Part shown: in pieces, positions 5,696 to 11,777 of the stretch
Position numbering within the stretch: the first letter of the stretch is position 1
Layout of the letters: every line of letters begins with the position of its first letter
Assembly: GCA_025361465.1 (NCBI GenBank)
Contig: JANYAG010000203.1
Span: 1 to 13,624, forward strand
From: Gemmatimonadota bacterium
GTDB taxonomy: Bacteria; Gemmatimonadota; Gemmatimonadetes; Gemmatimonadales; GWC2-71-9
Reading direction: 5' to 3'
DNA length: 13,624 bases
The notes under the pieces: generated by a model
The model's database searches: none
What the model saw: only the letters and a program-made list of their open reading frames with translations
What the model was told of the DNA's origin: nothing
Translations under genes and position numbers: made by a program

Positions 5696-7111
5696 TTACT
5701 CGCCCGCATCGGGATCGTCCTCGGCGAGGACTCCCGCAGGAGCGATCAGGCCATAGTGCAGCGTCGGGAGCGTGGTCAACCGGCGCACCAGGTCGGCCGT
5801 ATTGCCGATTCGCAGCTGCTCGAAGAGAAACGTGAAGGTCTGCTCCAGGTCGGCGCCGATCTGCTGTCGCACCGTCGCCGGCAACGACCACAGCTCCTGC
5901 TTGAACGGGCCGATCGCCTTCTTCCGGGCCTTGTAGTAGAACTGTTCGGGCGAATCCGCCGGCTTCCGCTCCGACTGGGCATGCTCGTCCAGCCAGGCGT
6001 ACATCCGGGCACGCAATGCCGCCGGCAAGGCCGGGTGATCGTACACGATGTTCTGGAAGTTCGTCGCCAGGTGAATCTCGCATGTCTCCACCCGCGCGAA
6101 GTTCCCGAAGGCGTTGCTCGGCAAGGTCGAGGCACCATGCTGCACCGCCCCGGCCAGGCCATATCCTTCGCGGGCGCGATGGGAGAGTGCTTCGAGCGCC
6201 GCGATGTCGAGCTTCACGTCGGCGATCGAACCGTCGGGCAGCACGACACCGCCATGCGAAGTGCCGGTCTGCACCGAAATCTTCGAAATGCCGACATAAT
6301 CGCCCATTGCCGCGAGGGTGCGGTTGTACCCCCCCATGAAGGCGTCGAGTTCCGCGACCGTCGAGTTCTTGAAACCGACCTCGCCGATCTCCGCACCGAC
6401 TGAAACCGTGACCTCATCCGGTTCATGCTTGCGGATCGACCGGGTGATCTCGGCCGCGCGTTCGTAGTTGGCGCGTTGCTGCTCAGCGAGGGACGGGAAG
6501 GACAAGTCGACCAGGGTCGAGGTGTCGACGTCGATGTTGAAGAAGCCCGCGGCGATTTCCTCAGCGATCAGCTTCTTGACCTCGCCGACTTCGGCCTCGG
6601 GATTGGCCTGGTACTTCTTGGCGTTGACCTGGCAGTGATCGCCCTGGATGAAGAGCGGAAAGTGGTAGCCTTCACGCAGGGCGGCGCCGATCATCACCGC
6701 GACATACTCGCCGGGACGCTGGTCCGTGTACGCAATTTCGGAGCGCGCGATTTCCAGAAGGATCGCCGCGCCATCACACTTGAGGGCGGCACGAAAGACC
6801 GCACGCGCGGAATCGTACGCCAGCATGCGGATGTTGATCGCTGGGACGGTGAATCCGCCGCATTCTCCGCGTCCACGCGCCAGGTACAAGTCGTGAATGG
6901 AAGCGGGACGCACGCCGACCGCGGCACCGAGTTCCCAGAGCAGCGCCCGTGCACCGCTCCGAACCGCCTCATCACCGAAGACCGCATCGCGGACGAGCTC
7001 GTCCATCGCTTCGGACTGCAGCGCTTCGGCGTTCACGACATCGATACCATGCGCGGTGACCCGAACCGCTCCATTGAGTCTCGCGGCTTCCTGTCCCAGA
7101 ACGGACTGCAT
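5696..7111 (-). CDS. Class II (zinc) fructose-bisphosphate aldolase-like enzyme, long form
   Basis: A 471-aa class II aldolase-fold enzyme, expected to split or form fructose-1,6-bisphosphate (or a related ketose bisphosphate) in the cytoplasm. All metal-site motifs are present: Asp158-His159 (QGDHCQ; catalytic Asp and zinc His), Glu241 (GAEIGEVG), His286 (GTSHGG) and His325 (VQHGASTLP), then the phosphate-binding LATNFQN (348-354). The start of the barrel is VPAINI (89-94). The protein is over 100 residues longer than common class II aldolases, with an N-terminal helical extension (1-80) and a long C-terminal part (about 370-471). The ATG at 7111 has GGAG 5 bp upstream. It is first in a run with the YtxH-like and YihY genes. 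Substrate is inferred; a tagatose or other ketose-bisphosphate aldolase is possible. Confidence 0.85.
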   Translation of the reverse strand: MQSVLGQEAARLNGAVRVTAHGIDVVNAEALQSEAMDELVRDAVFGDEAVRSGARALLWELGAAVGVRPASIHDLYLARGRGECGGFTVPAINIRMLAYDSARAVFRAALKCDGAAILLEIARSEIAYTDQRPGEYVAVMIGAALREGYHFPLFIQGDHCQVNAKKYQANPEAEVGEVKKLIAEEIAAGFFNIDVDTSTLVDLSFPSLAEQQRANYERAAEITRSIRKHEPDEVTVSVGAEIGEVGFKNSTVAELDAFMGGYNRTLAAMGDYVGISKISVQTGTSHGGVVLPDGSIADVKLDIAALEALSHRAREGYGLAGAVQHGASTLPSNAFGNFARVETCEIHLATNFQNIVYDHPALPAALRARMYAWLDEHAQSERKPADSPEQFYYKARKKAIGPFKQELWSLPATVRQQIGADLEQTFTFLFEQLRIGNTADLVRRLTTLPTLHYGLIAPAGVLAEDDPDAGE

Positions 7112-7147
7112 CGCGTCTCCATCTGTCGAGGGGAGTGTACGATTGGC

Positions 7148-7177
7148 AATCTATCTGTCGGAGAGACTCCCCGCCAA
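7148..7177 (-). promoter_or_regulatory. Candidate sigma-70-type promoter of the aldolase operon
   Basis: On the minus strand TTGGCG (7177-7172) and TAGATT (7153-7148) are 18 bp apart, each matching the consensus hexamer at four of six positions. Initiation about 7 bp downstream would give a leader of roughly 30 nt carrying the GGAG site before the ATG at 7111. An alternative -10 is TACACT at 7139-7134 with a poorer -35. Confidence 0.4.
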
Positions 7178-7235
7178 ACCCGCTCCGGCGGATGGGAAAT
7201 CGCCTTCCACACGGCGGGTGTGCTTCGGACAGCCA

Positions 7236-7244
7236 TTATCCACA
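7236..7244 (+). promoter_or_regulatory. Perfect DnaA box TTATCCACA
   Basis: An exact copy of the high-affinity consensus TTATCCACA, inside the intergenic cluster and about 125 bp upstream of the aldolase start. It is the strongest single site of the cluster. Confidence 0.75.
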
Positions 7245-7378
7245 CCGCGCCGCCATGTGCATTCAATGTGGACGCTTCCACCCGGAAATACGCCGAAGGT
7301 GGAAACCGACGATGGCCGAAATCTCCTGACGGGATCAGCATTCGGGAGTTGCGCTGCCGGTTTCTCCCCAGAGCAGGC

Positions 7379-7402
7379 TGTGGGAAAGTTTTCCCATCCA
7401 CA
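7379..7402. promoter_or_regulatory. Dyad of two opposed DnaA-like boxes
   Basis: TGTGGGAAA (7379-7387) on one side and CCATCCACA (7394-7402) on the other read as two DnaA-like boxes in opposite orientation. The inner bases GGGAAA-GT-TTTCCC form a perfect 6-bp inverted repeat. This could be a cooperative DnaA site, or an operator for an unrelated dimeric regulator of pyk or the aldolase. Confidence 0.5.
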
Positions 7403-7605
7403 AATGTTTGCAGACACTTCTCCTCCCGGATTCCAGGAGTGCCCCGTTTGTGGAGACGCTGTGCAGGCACCGGTTGGCAACGGGCCATTCCCTTGTCGGG
7501 CAAGGAGTTGCAGGACCAATTGGTGTGGACGAAAGTTGCCCACAATCCACGCCGGATGTTGATCCTTCCTGGTCCCCGATGGTGTCGGACCAGTCGGCCA
7601 ATCAC

Positions 7606-7611
7606 TATCTT
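7606..7611 (+). promoter_or_regulatory. pyk: -10 element of a probable leaderless pyk transcript
   Basis: TATCTT ends 6 bp before the ATG at 7618, so transcription would begin at or next to the start codon. No purine-rich ribosome binding site lies upstream of the ATG (the bases are GTCCCA). The -35 region is weak (TGTCGG at 7583-7588). Confidence 0.5.
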
Positions 7612-7617
7612 GTCCCA

Positions 7618-9066
7618 ATGACAAAAGGTGAACCGATTCGCCGCACCAAGATCGTTGCCACCCTCGGTCCGGCCTGGGAGCGCGAGGAGAGGATGCACGC
7701 GCTCCTCGATGCCGGGGTCGACCTGATCCGTGTCAACGCCTCGCACGGCACCCCGGAAATCCGTGAGACGTGGATCCGGCGGATCCAGAAGATCCGCGAA
7801 GAGCGGCAGTCGGCCACGGCCATTCTGGTCGACCTCCACGGCCCGCGGATCCGGGTGGGAACCCTGCCCGAACCGATCACCCTGTCGCCCGGACAGGTCG
7901 TCCACTTCGTCCCCGAAGGGACGAGCGAGGGCAGCGACATCCCGACCACGTATGCCCAGCTCGCTGGCGACGTGGTGCCGGGTTCACGGATCCTCCTTGA
8001 TGACGGCCTCCTGGCCGTCGACGTGACGGCGGTGCGCGGCGACCGGGTCGAAGGTCGGGTGCGGTACGGTGGGGTGCTCAAGAGCAACAAGGGGATGAAC
8101 CTCCCCGGAGCCACGGTCAGCGCCCCCGCGGTCACCGAGCATGACCGGGAAGAGGTTGCCCGGGTCGTCGCACTGGGCGTGGAATACCTCGGCGTGTCGT
8201 TCGTCCGCCGGCCCGAGGACATCCAGGACCTGCGCCGGCTGATTCCGGCCACGGTGAGGCTGATCGCCAAGATAGAGAAGGACACTGCGCTGGCCAACAT
8301 CGATGGCATCCTCGAGTCGGCGGACGCCATCATGGTCGCCCGCGGCGACCTTGGGGTCGAGTTGCCCTTTGAGCAGGTGCCCTTGGTGCAGAAGCGGTTG
8401 ATCAAGTTGGCCAACCGCCACGGCAAGCCGGTGATTACGGCAACGCAGATGCTCGAGTCGATGATCACCAATCCGCGACCCACTCGGGCCGAGGCCTCGG
8501 ATGTGGCCAACGCCATCCTCGACGGCACCGACGCGGTGATGTTGTCGGCCGAAACCGCCGTGGGAGCCTACTCGCTCGAGGCCGTCCTGGCCATGGATCG
8601 GATCGCCCGTGAAGTCGAGGCGCACCGCCTGCGGCCGACCGAAGGGGAGCGGCGGCGCTGGCAGATCCCTGCCCCGCACTTCGCTCGGACGAAGGAAGGC
8701 CATACCCCCAGCGAGGACGCCATCGCGGTCGCCGTCTCGGCAGCCGCCGACCTCCTGGGCGCGCCGGTGGTCGTCTGCTTCACGTCGAGCGGCTTCACGG
8801 CCCGGACAGTATCATCCTATCGGCCCAAGGTGCCGATCCTGGCGCTCACCGCGGAACCGGAGACCTTCCACCAGCTCTCCCTCTCGTGGGGGGTGGTGCC
8901 CATCCTGATGCGGCACGTCAAGGACTACGATCCGATGTGGGCAACGGCCCGCACCGAGATCCTCGCTCGCGGCATGGCCCGCGAAGGGTCGCGGGTGGTG
9001 GTCACCTGTGGCGTGCCGATCGGCATCCCGGGCACGACCAACCTCCTCAAGGTCGAGACCGTCTGA
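7618..9066 (+). CDS. pyk: Pyruvate kinase
   Basis: Final step of glycolysis: phosphoenolpyruvate plus ADP to pyruvate plus ATP. The 482-aa product has family-typical length. Motifs: RTKIVATLGPA (9-19), DLIRVNASHG (35-44), VDLHGPRIRVG (71-81), the B domain about 85-165 with KSNKGMNLPG (155-164), SFVRRPEDI (194-202), catalytic Lys218 in IAKIEK, metal-binding ARGDLGVELP (241-250), TATQMLESM (274-282) and NPRPTRAEASDVANA (285-299), then the C-terminal domain. The loop residue equivalent to muscle Glu117 is Arg77; a basic residue at this place marks potassium-independent enzymes. The frame is open upstream to 7408, but homology starts at the ATG at 7618. It is the first gene of an operon with the hydrolase (2 bp gap) and pgi. 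Confidence 0.98.
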   Translation: MTKGEPIRRTKIVATLGPAWEREERMHALLDAGVDLIRVNASHGTPEIRETWIRRIQKIREERQSATAILVDLHGPRIRVGTLPEPITLSPGQVVHFVPEGTSEGSDIPTTYAQLAGDVVPGSRILLDDGLLAVDVTAVRGDRVEGRVRYGGVLKSNKGMNLPGATVSAPAVTEHDREEVARVVALGVEYLGVSFVRRPEDIQDLRRLIPATVRLIAKIEKDTALANIDGILESADAIMVARGDLGVELPFEQVPLVQKRLIKLANRHGKPVITATQMLESMITNPRPTRAEASDVANAILDGTDAVMLSAETAVGAYSLEAVLAMDRIAREVEAHRLRPTEGERRRWQIPAPHFARTKEGHTPSEDAIAVAVSAAADLLGAPVVVCFTSSGFTARTVSSYRPKVPILALTAEPETFHQLSLSWGVVPILMRHVKDYDPMWATARTEILARGMAREGSRVVVTCGVPIGIPGTTNLLKVETV

Positions 9067-9068
9067 GC

Positions 9069-9848
9069 ATGCGCCTCACCCTCCTCGGCACCGGGACCTC
9101 GATGGGGGTGCCCCAGATCGGGTGCGTCTGCGCCGTCTGCCAGTCCGTCGATCCCCGCGATCGGCGGACGCGAACCAGTGCGGTGATCGAGGTCGGCCCG
9201 ACCCGCCTGTTGGTGGACACCGCACCGGAACTCAGGCTGCAATTGCTGGGAGCGGCGATCACAAGTATCGATGCGGTGCTCTATACCCATCAGCATGCCG
9301 ATCATGTGCACGGCATCGACGACTTGCGCTCCTTCACGCTCGCGCGGCACACCCCGCTGCCGCTCTACGGGCCCGCCGAAACGGTCGCCCACCTCCGGCA
9401 CGCGTTCAACTACATCTTCGATGGCGCAGTCGTTCCGGTGCCCGGAACCTCCAAACCTTCGCTGCAGCTGCACACGCTTCTTCCCGGAGTCCCCGCCACC
9501 ATCGCCGGGGTGGAAGTCCTGCCGCTTGGATTCGACCACGGCAAGGCGACGGTGTTCGGCTATCGTGTGGGGCCAGTCGCCTACATCACCGACGTCAAGC
9601 GCATCTCGCCGGACATCCGCCGGCGCCTCGCCGGTGTCCGCGTGCTGGTGCTGAACGCGCTCTGGTGGCGCGAACATCCGACCCACCTGTCCATCGGCGA
9701 AGCGATCGAAACCGCCCAGGGGATCGGCGCCGAGCGAACCTACCTGACCCACCTCACCCATGAGACCAGCCATCACGAGTTGCTGGCCGCGCTGCCGGCG
9801 GGGATCGAACCCGGCTATGACGGTCTCACTGTGGAGATACCTGAATGA
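9069..9848 (+). CDS. PhnP-like metallo-beta-lactamase-fold hydrolase
   Basis: A 259-aa MBL-fold enzyme. The metal motif THQHADH (73-79) gives His74, His76, Asp78 and His79; other likely ligands are His157 (FDHG), Asp175 (AYITD) and His228 or His231 (LTHLTHE). The N-terminus LLGTGTSMGVPQIGC with Cys19, Cys21 and Cys24 resembles PhnP, a phosphoribosyl cyclic phosphodiesterase with an extra structural zinc site. No phosphonate genes are nearby, so the substrate is probably another cyclic or phosphodiester compound. The ATG at 9069 follows the pyk stop by 2 bp, and its TGA overlaps the pgi ATG (ATGA), so it is translated with the two glycolytic genes. Fold and metal site are secure; substrate unknown. 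Confidence 0.9.
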   Translation: MRLTLLGTGTSMGVPQIGCVCAVCQSVDPRDRRTRTSAVIEVGPTRLLVDTAPELRLQLLGAAITSIDAVLYTHQHADHVHGIDDLRSFTLARHTPLPLYGPAETVAHLRHAFNYIFDGAVVPVPGTSKPSLQLHTLLPGVPATIAGVEVLPLGFDHGKATVFGYRVGPVAYITDVKRISPDIRRRLAGVRVLVLNALWWREHPTHLSIGEAIETAQGIGAERTYLTHLTHETSHHELLAALPAGIEPGYDGLTVEIPE

Positions 9849-11191
9849 CGCTGCGCCTCGACGACACCCTGATGTTCCGCGACAAGCTGGATGGCGTCCA
9901 TGGGATCAACCCCGCCAGCGTGGCCGAACTGGCCGAGCGCTTCGCGGACGTCCAGGCCGAGGTCCGGCATCGTCGTGAGCATGGCGAGTACAGTTTCCTC
10001 AAGCTCGGACACCAACCAGACGTCGTTGACGCGATCGAACACTGGGCGGATGGCAAGCGTCGGCGGTTTTATCACTTGCTCGTGCTCGGTATCGGGGGGT
10101 CCGCGCTGGGCGCCAAGGCGCTGCTCAGCGCGCTGCGACCCCCGGCCTGGAACGAATGGCCCGCCGAGCGCCGAGACGGGTGGCCTACCCTCACCGTCCT
10201 GGAGAATGTCGACCCGGTGACGGTGCAGGAGGCCCTTGACCGCCTCGACCCGCGCCGGACGCTGGTCAACGTGATCTCCAAGTCCGGCGGCACCGCTGAG
10301 ACGCTGGCGCAGTACCTCGTGGTGCGCGACTGGATTGAGCGGACGGTTGGCGTCGGCGCTGCGCGGGATCACTTCGTCCTGACCACCGATCCGGCCAAGG
10401 GGGCGCTGCGCGCCCTGGCCCGGGAGGAGGGCATCGACTCATTCGAGGTGCCCGCCGGCGTCGGCGGCCGATTCTCGGTGCTGACGGCCGTAGGACTCAT
10501 CCCGGCAGCCCTCCTGGGGATGGACCTCGGCGAGCTGCTGGCCGGAGCGCAGGAGGCCGTGAGCGAGGCAGAGAGCAACACCTTGGCGGGCAATCCTGCT
10601 GCCCGCTGGGCGGCACTGCAGTGGCAGGCCCAGGCGACCCGGGCGGCCAACGTGCATGTCCTGATGCCCTATTCCGACCGGCTGCGCGAATTCGCCGAGT
10701 GGTACCGGCAGCTTTGGGCCGAAAGCCTGGGCAAGCGACTCGACCGCGGCGGGCGCGAGTCCTTCCGCGGCCCGACACCGGTCGCGACCGTCGGTGCCAC
10801 CGACCAGCACTCACAGGTGCAGCTCTTCATCGAGGGCCCCTTCGACAAGACCATCACCTTCATCCGGGTGGCCGACACGGTCGGGATGCTGGAGATCCCG
10901 GCTCGCCCGGGTGCCAGCCCCGAGCTGAGCTACCTGCAGGGCAAGACGATGGGCCAGCTGCTTGACGCCGAGTTCAAGGCCACGCGGGAGGCGCTGCGGT
11001 CCCAGGGACGGATGAGCATGACCCTGGAGATCGACACCATCGACGCACGCCACCTCGGCCGGCTGCTGATGTTCTTCCAGATCGCCACGGGCTACGCCGG
11101 GGTCTGGTACGACGTCAATCCGTTTGACCAGCCGGGGGTCGAATTGGGTAAAGTCCTCACCTTCAAAGCGATGGGCAGGGCCGGCTACTAG
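9845..11191 (+). CDS. pgi: Glucose-6-phosphate isomerase
   Basis: Interconverts glucose 6-phosphate and fructose 6-phosphate. The 448-aa product is of the short bacterial type. Motifs: LGIGGSALGA (81-90), VISKSGGTAET (143-153), VGGRFSVLTAVGLIP (206-220, with Arg208), WAESLGKR (291-298, Glu293), TDQHSQVQL (319-327, His322) and PFDQPGVELGK (426-436, Lys436); these supply the expected catalytic Arg, Glu, His and Lys. The ATG at 9845 overlaps the previous stop by four bases. It ends at TAG 11189-11191, one base before the inverted-repeat element begins; I see no ordinary U-tailed terminator, so the repeat may set the 3' end of this transcript. Confidence 0.97.
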   Translation: MTLRLDDTLMFRDKLDGVHGINPASVAELAERFADVQAEVRHRREHGEYSFLKLGHQPDVVDAIEHWADGKRRRFYHLLVLGIGGSALGAKALLSALRPPAWNEWPAERRDGWPTLTVLENVDPVTVQEALDRLDPRRTLVNVISKSGGTAETLAQYLVVRDWIERTVGVGAARDHFVLTTDPAKGALRALAREEGIDSFEVPAGVGGRFSVLTAVGLIPAALLGMDLGELLAGAQEAVSEAESNTLAGNPAARWAALQWQAQATRAANVHVLMPYSDRLREFAEWYRQLWAESLGKRLDRGGRESFRGPTPVATVGATDQHSQVQLFIEGPFDKTITFIRVADTVGMLEIPARPGASPELSYLQGKTMGQLLDAEFKATREALRSQGRMSMTLEIDTIDARHLGRLLMFFQIATGYAGVWYDVNPFDQPGVELGKVLTFKAMGRAGY

Positions 11192-11192
11192 G

Positions 11193-11218
11193 AGTGGGTG
11201 GTGAACGGTGAACGGTGA
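11193..11218 (+). repeat. Left inverted repeat of the four-helix-bundle element
   Basis: GGTGA occurs at 11200, 11207 and 11214 in exact 7-bp steps, preceded by an AGTGG variant at 11193. GTGAACG is repeated perfectly twice (11201-11214). Differs from the reverse complement of the right end at three positions. Confidence 0.85.
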
Positions 11219-11225
11219 GGACCAC

Positions 11226-11567
11226 TCACGCTCGGTAGTTTGCCCAGAGGCGATAGGTGATCGCCGCCACACGACTCGCCTGGCTGGCAAGCTCGCCAAC
11301 GTTGCCGTCCAAGGCCTGCAGAAAGTCCAGGATTTCGGTCGTTTCCACCGCTGACCCGTGTGCGACACGGAAGTGATAGCGGCAACGCGGCCCGGGCCCG
11401 GCCGCGTATCCCTCGGCGATATTCAGGATGACCGAAAGCGCGGCGCGCCGCAGCTGATCAAAGGCCGCGGCGCGTTGCGGTTTCCAGTGCGTGTCGGCAT
11501 GGCGATGAATCGCCAATGCACTATCACGACCCACCTGCCAGGCGAATATGTCTCGATAACTCGGCAC
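11226..11567 (-). CDS. Four-helix-bundle protein (S23/23S rRNA intervening-sequence family)
   Basis: A protein of about 113 aa from a GTG at 11567. It has the family pattern: N-terminal PSYRDIFAWQVGRDSALAIHR, then FDQLRRAALSVILNIAEGYA (the QLRRAALSV..NIAEG signature), then RYHFRVAHGSAVETTEILDF and a C-terminal helix. The fold is a four-helix bundle that forms homopentamers in solved relatives and is shared with Avd of diversity-generating retroelements. It was first seen inside 23S rRNA intervening sequences; none is here. A longer frame reaches 11711 but runs into the inverted repeat and lacks family sequence. The ribosome binding site is unclear (GGAGG about 14 bp upstream). Its only companions are the flanking inverted heptamer repeats. 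Molecular function is unknown. Confidence 0.85.
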   Translation of the reverse strand: MPSYRDIFAWQVGRDSALAIHRHADTHWKPQRAAAFDQLRRAALSVILNIAEGYAAGPGPRCRYHFRVAHGSAVETTEILDFLQALDGNVGELASQASRVAAITYRLWANYRA

Positions 11568-11671
11568 CCGAGGAAGGTCGCCTCCACCCTGCCTTCTCGG
11601 ACAACCCCATCCGATGCATGCCGGAGCCCGGTTTCGCAATACCCCAAGCGACCAGAGCGATTGCGGTTCAG

Positions 11672-11697
11672 TCACCGTCCACCGTTCCCCACTCACT
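11672..11697 (-). repeat. Right inverted repeat of the four-helix-bundle element
   Basis: On the plus strand TCACC (11672), CCACC (11679), TCCCC (11686) and TCACT (11693) follow each other in exact 7-bp steps. Reverse-complemented, this matches the left end at 23 of 26 positions. Confidence 0.85.
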
Positions 11698-11701
11698 AGC
11701 T

Positions 11702-11741
11702 GCAAAACCAAACGGCCCCGCTTTCGCGGAGCCGCTGGTTT
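11702..11741 (-). terminator. Rho-independent terminator of the surface protein gene
   Basis: On the minus strand AAACCAGCGGCTCCGC and GCGGGGCCGTTTGGTTT pair around a GAAA loop (11725-11722): an 11-bp GC-rich inner stem, one bulged T, then five more pairs, running into TTTT. It lies about 35 bp after the TGA of the surface protein gene and just outside the right end of the four-helix-bundle element, which is therefore insulated from that gene. Confidence 0.85.
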
Positions 11742-11777
11742 CCACTACAGACCTGCAACCAGCTTAGATAACGCTGA

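Larger units (their letters stand above)
7203..7551. other. Cluster of DnaA-box-like sites in the divergent intergenic region (candidate oriC)
   Basis: The 506-bp gap 7112-7617 has no convincing gene. It contains six copies of TCCACA/TGTGGA (7206, 7239, 7397 on plus; 7267, 7449, 7524 on minus) and two of CCCACA/TGTGGG (7379 minus, 7539 plus). As 9-mers against TTATCCACA: one perfect match (7236-7244); five with two mismatches (7379-7387 minus, 7394-7402 plus, 7449-7457 minus, 7524-7532 minus, 7536-7544 plus); three with three mismatches (7203-7211, 7267-7275, 7543-7551). Random sequence would give well under one of the six-base cores in this length. Genes diverge on both sides, as at an origin. 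Against oriC: no long AT-rich unwinding region is obvious and dnaA/dnaN are not in view. A DnaA-regulated promoter region or a DnaA-titrating site are alternatives. Confidence 0.6.
11193..11697 (-). mobile_element. Candidate small mobile element: four-helix-bundle gene between inverted 7-bp-repeat ends
   Basis: A 505-bp unit bounded by 26-bp inverted repeats (11193-11218 and 11672-11697) matching at 23 of 26 positions. Both ends are built from heptamers with GGTGA every 7 bp pointing inward. The only gene inside is a four-helix-bundle (S23/IVP-like) protein on the minus strand. The left end begins one base after the pgi stop codon. I see no clear target-site duplication and no transposase, so movement, if any, would need an enzyme supplied elsewhere. 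A related array without a gene is at 4131-4206. Mobility is inference; the repeats and their symmetry are directly visible. Confidence 0.6.

Noticed and set aside
7408..7617. Open frame extending pyruvate kinase upstream by 70 residues
   Set aside because: No pyruvate kinase similarity before 7618, and the stretch overlaps the DnaA-box cluster and the -10 element.
11226..11567. 23S rRNA intervening sequence
   Set aside because: No rRNA sequence flanks the gene; pgi and a surface protein gene do.
11193..11697. Diversity-generating retroelement (the bundle protein as Avd, the neighbouring surface protein as target)
   Set aside because: No reverse transcriptase, template repeat or matching variable repeat is visible, and a terminator separates the two genes.
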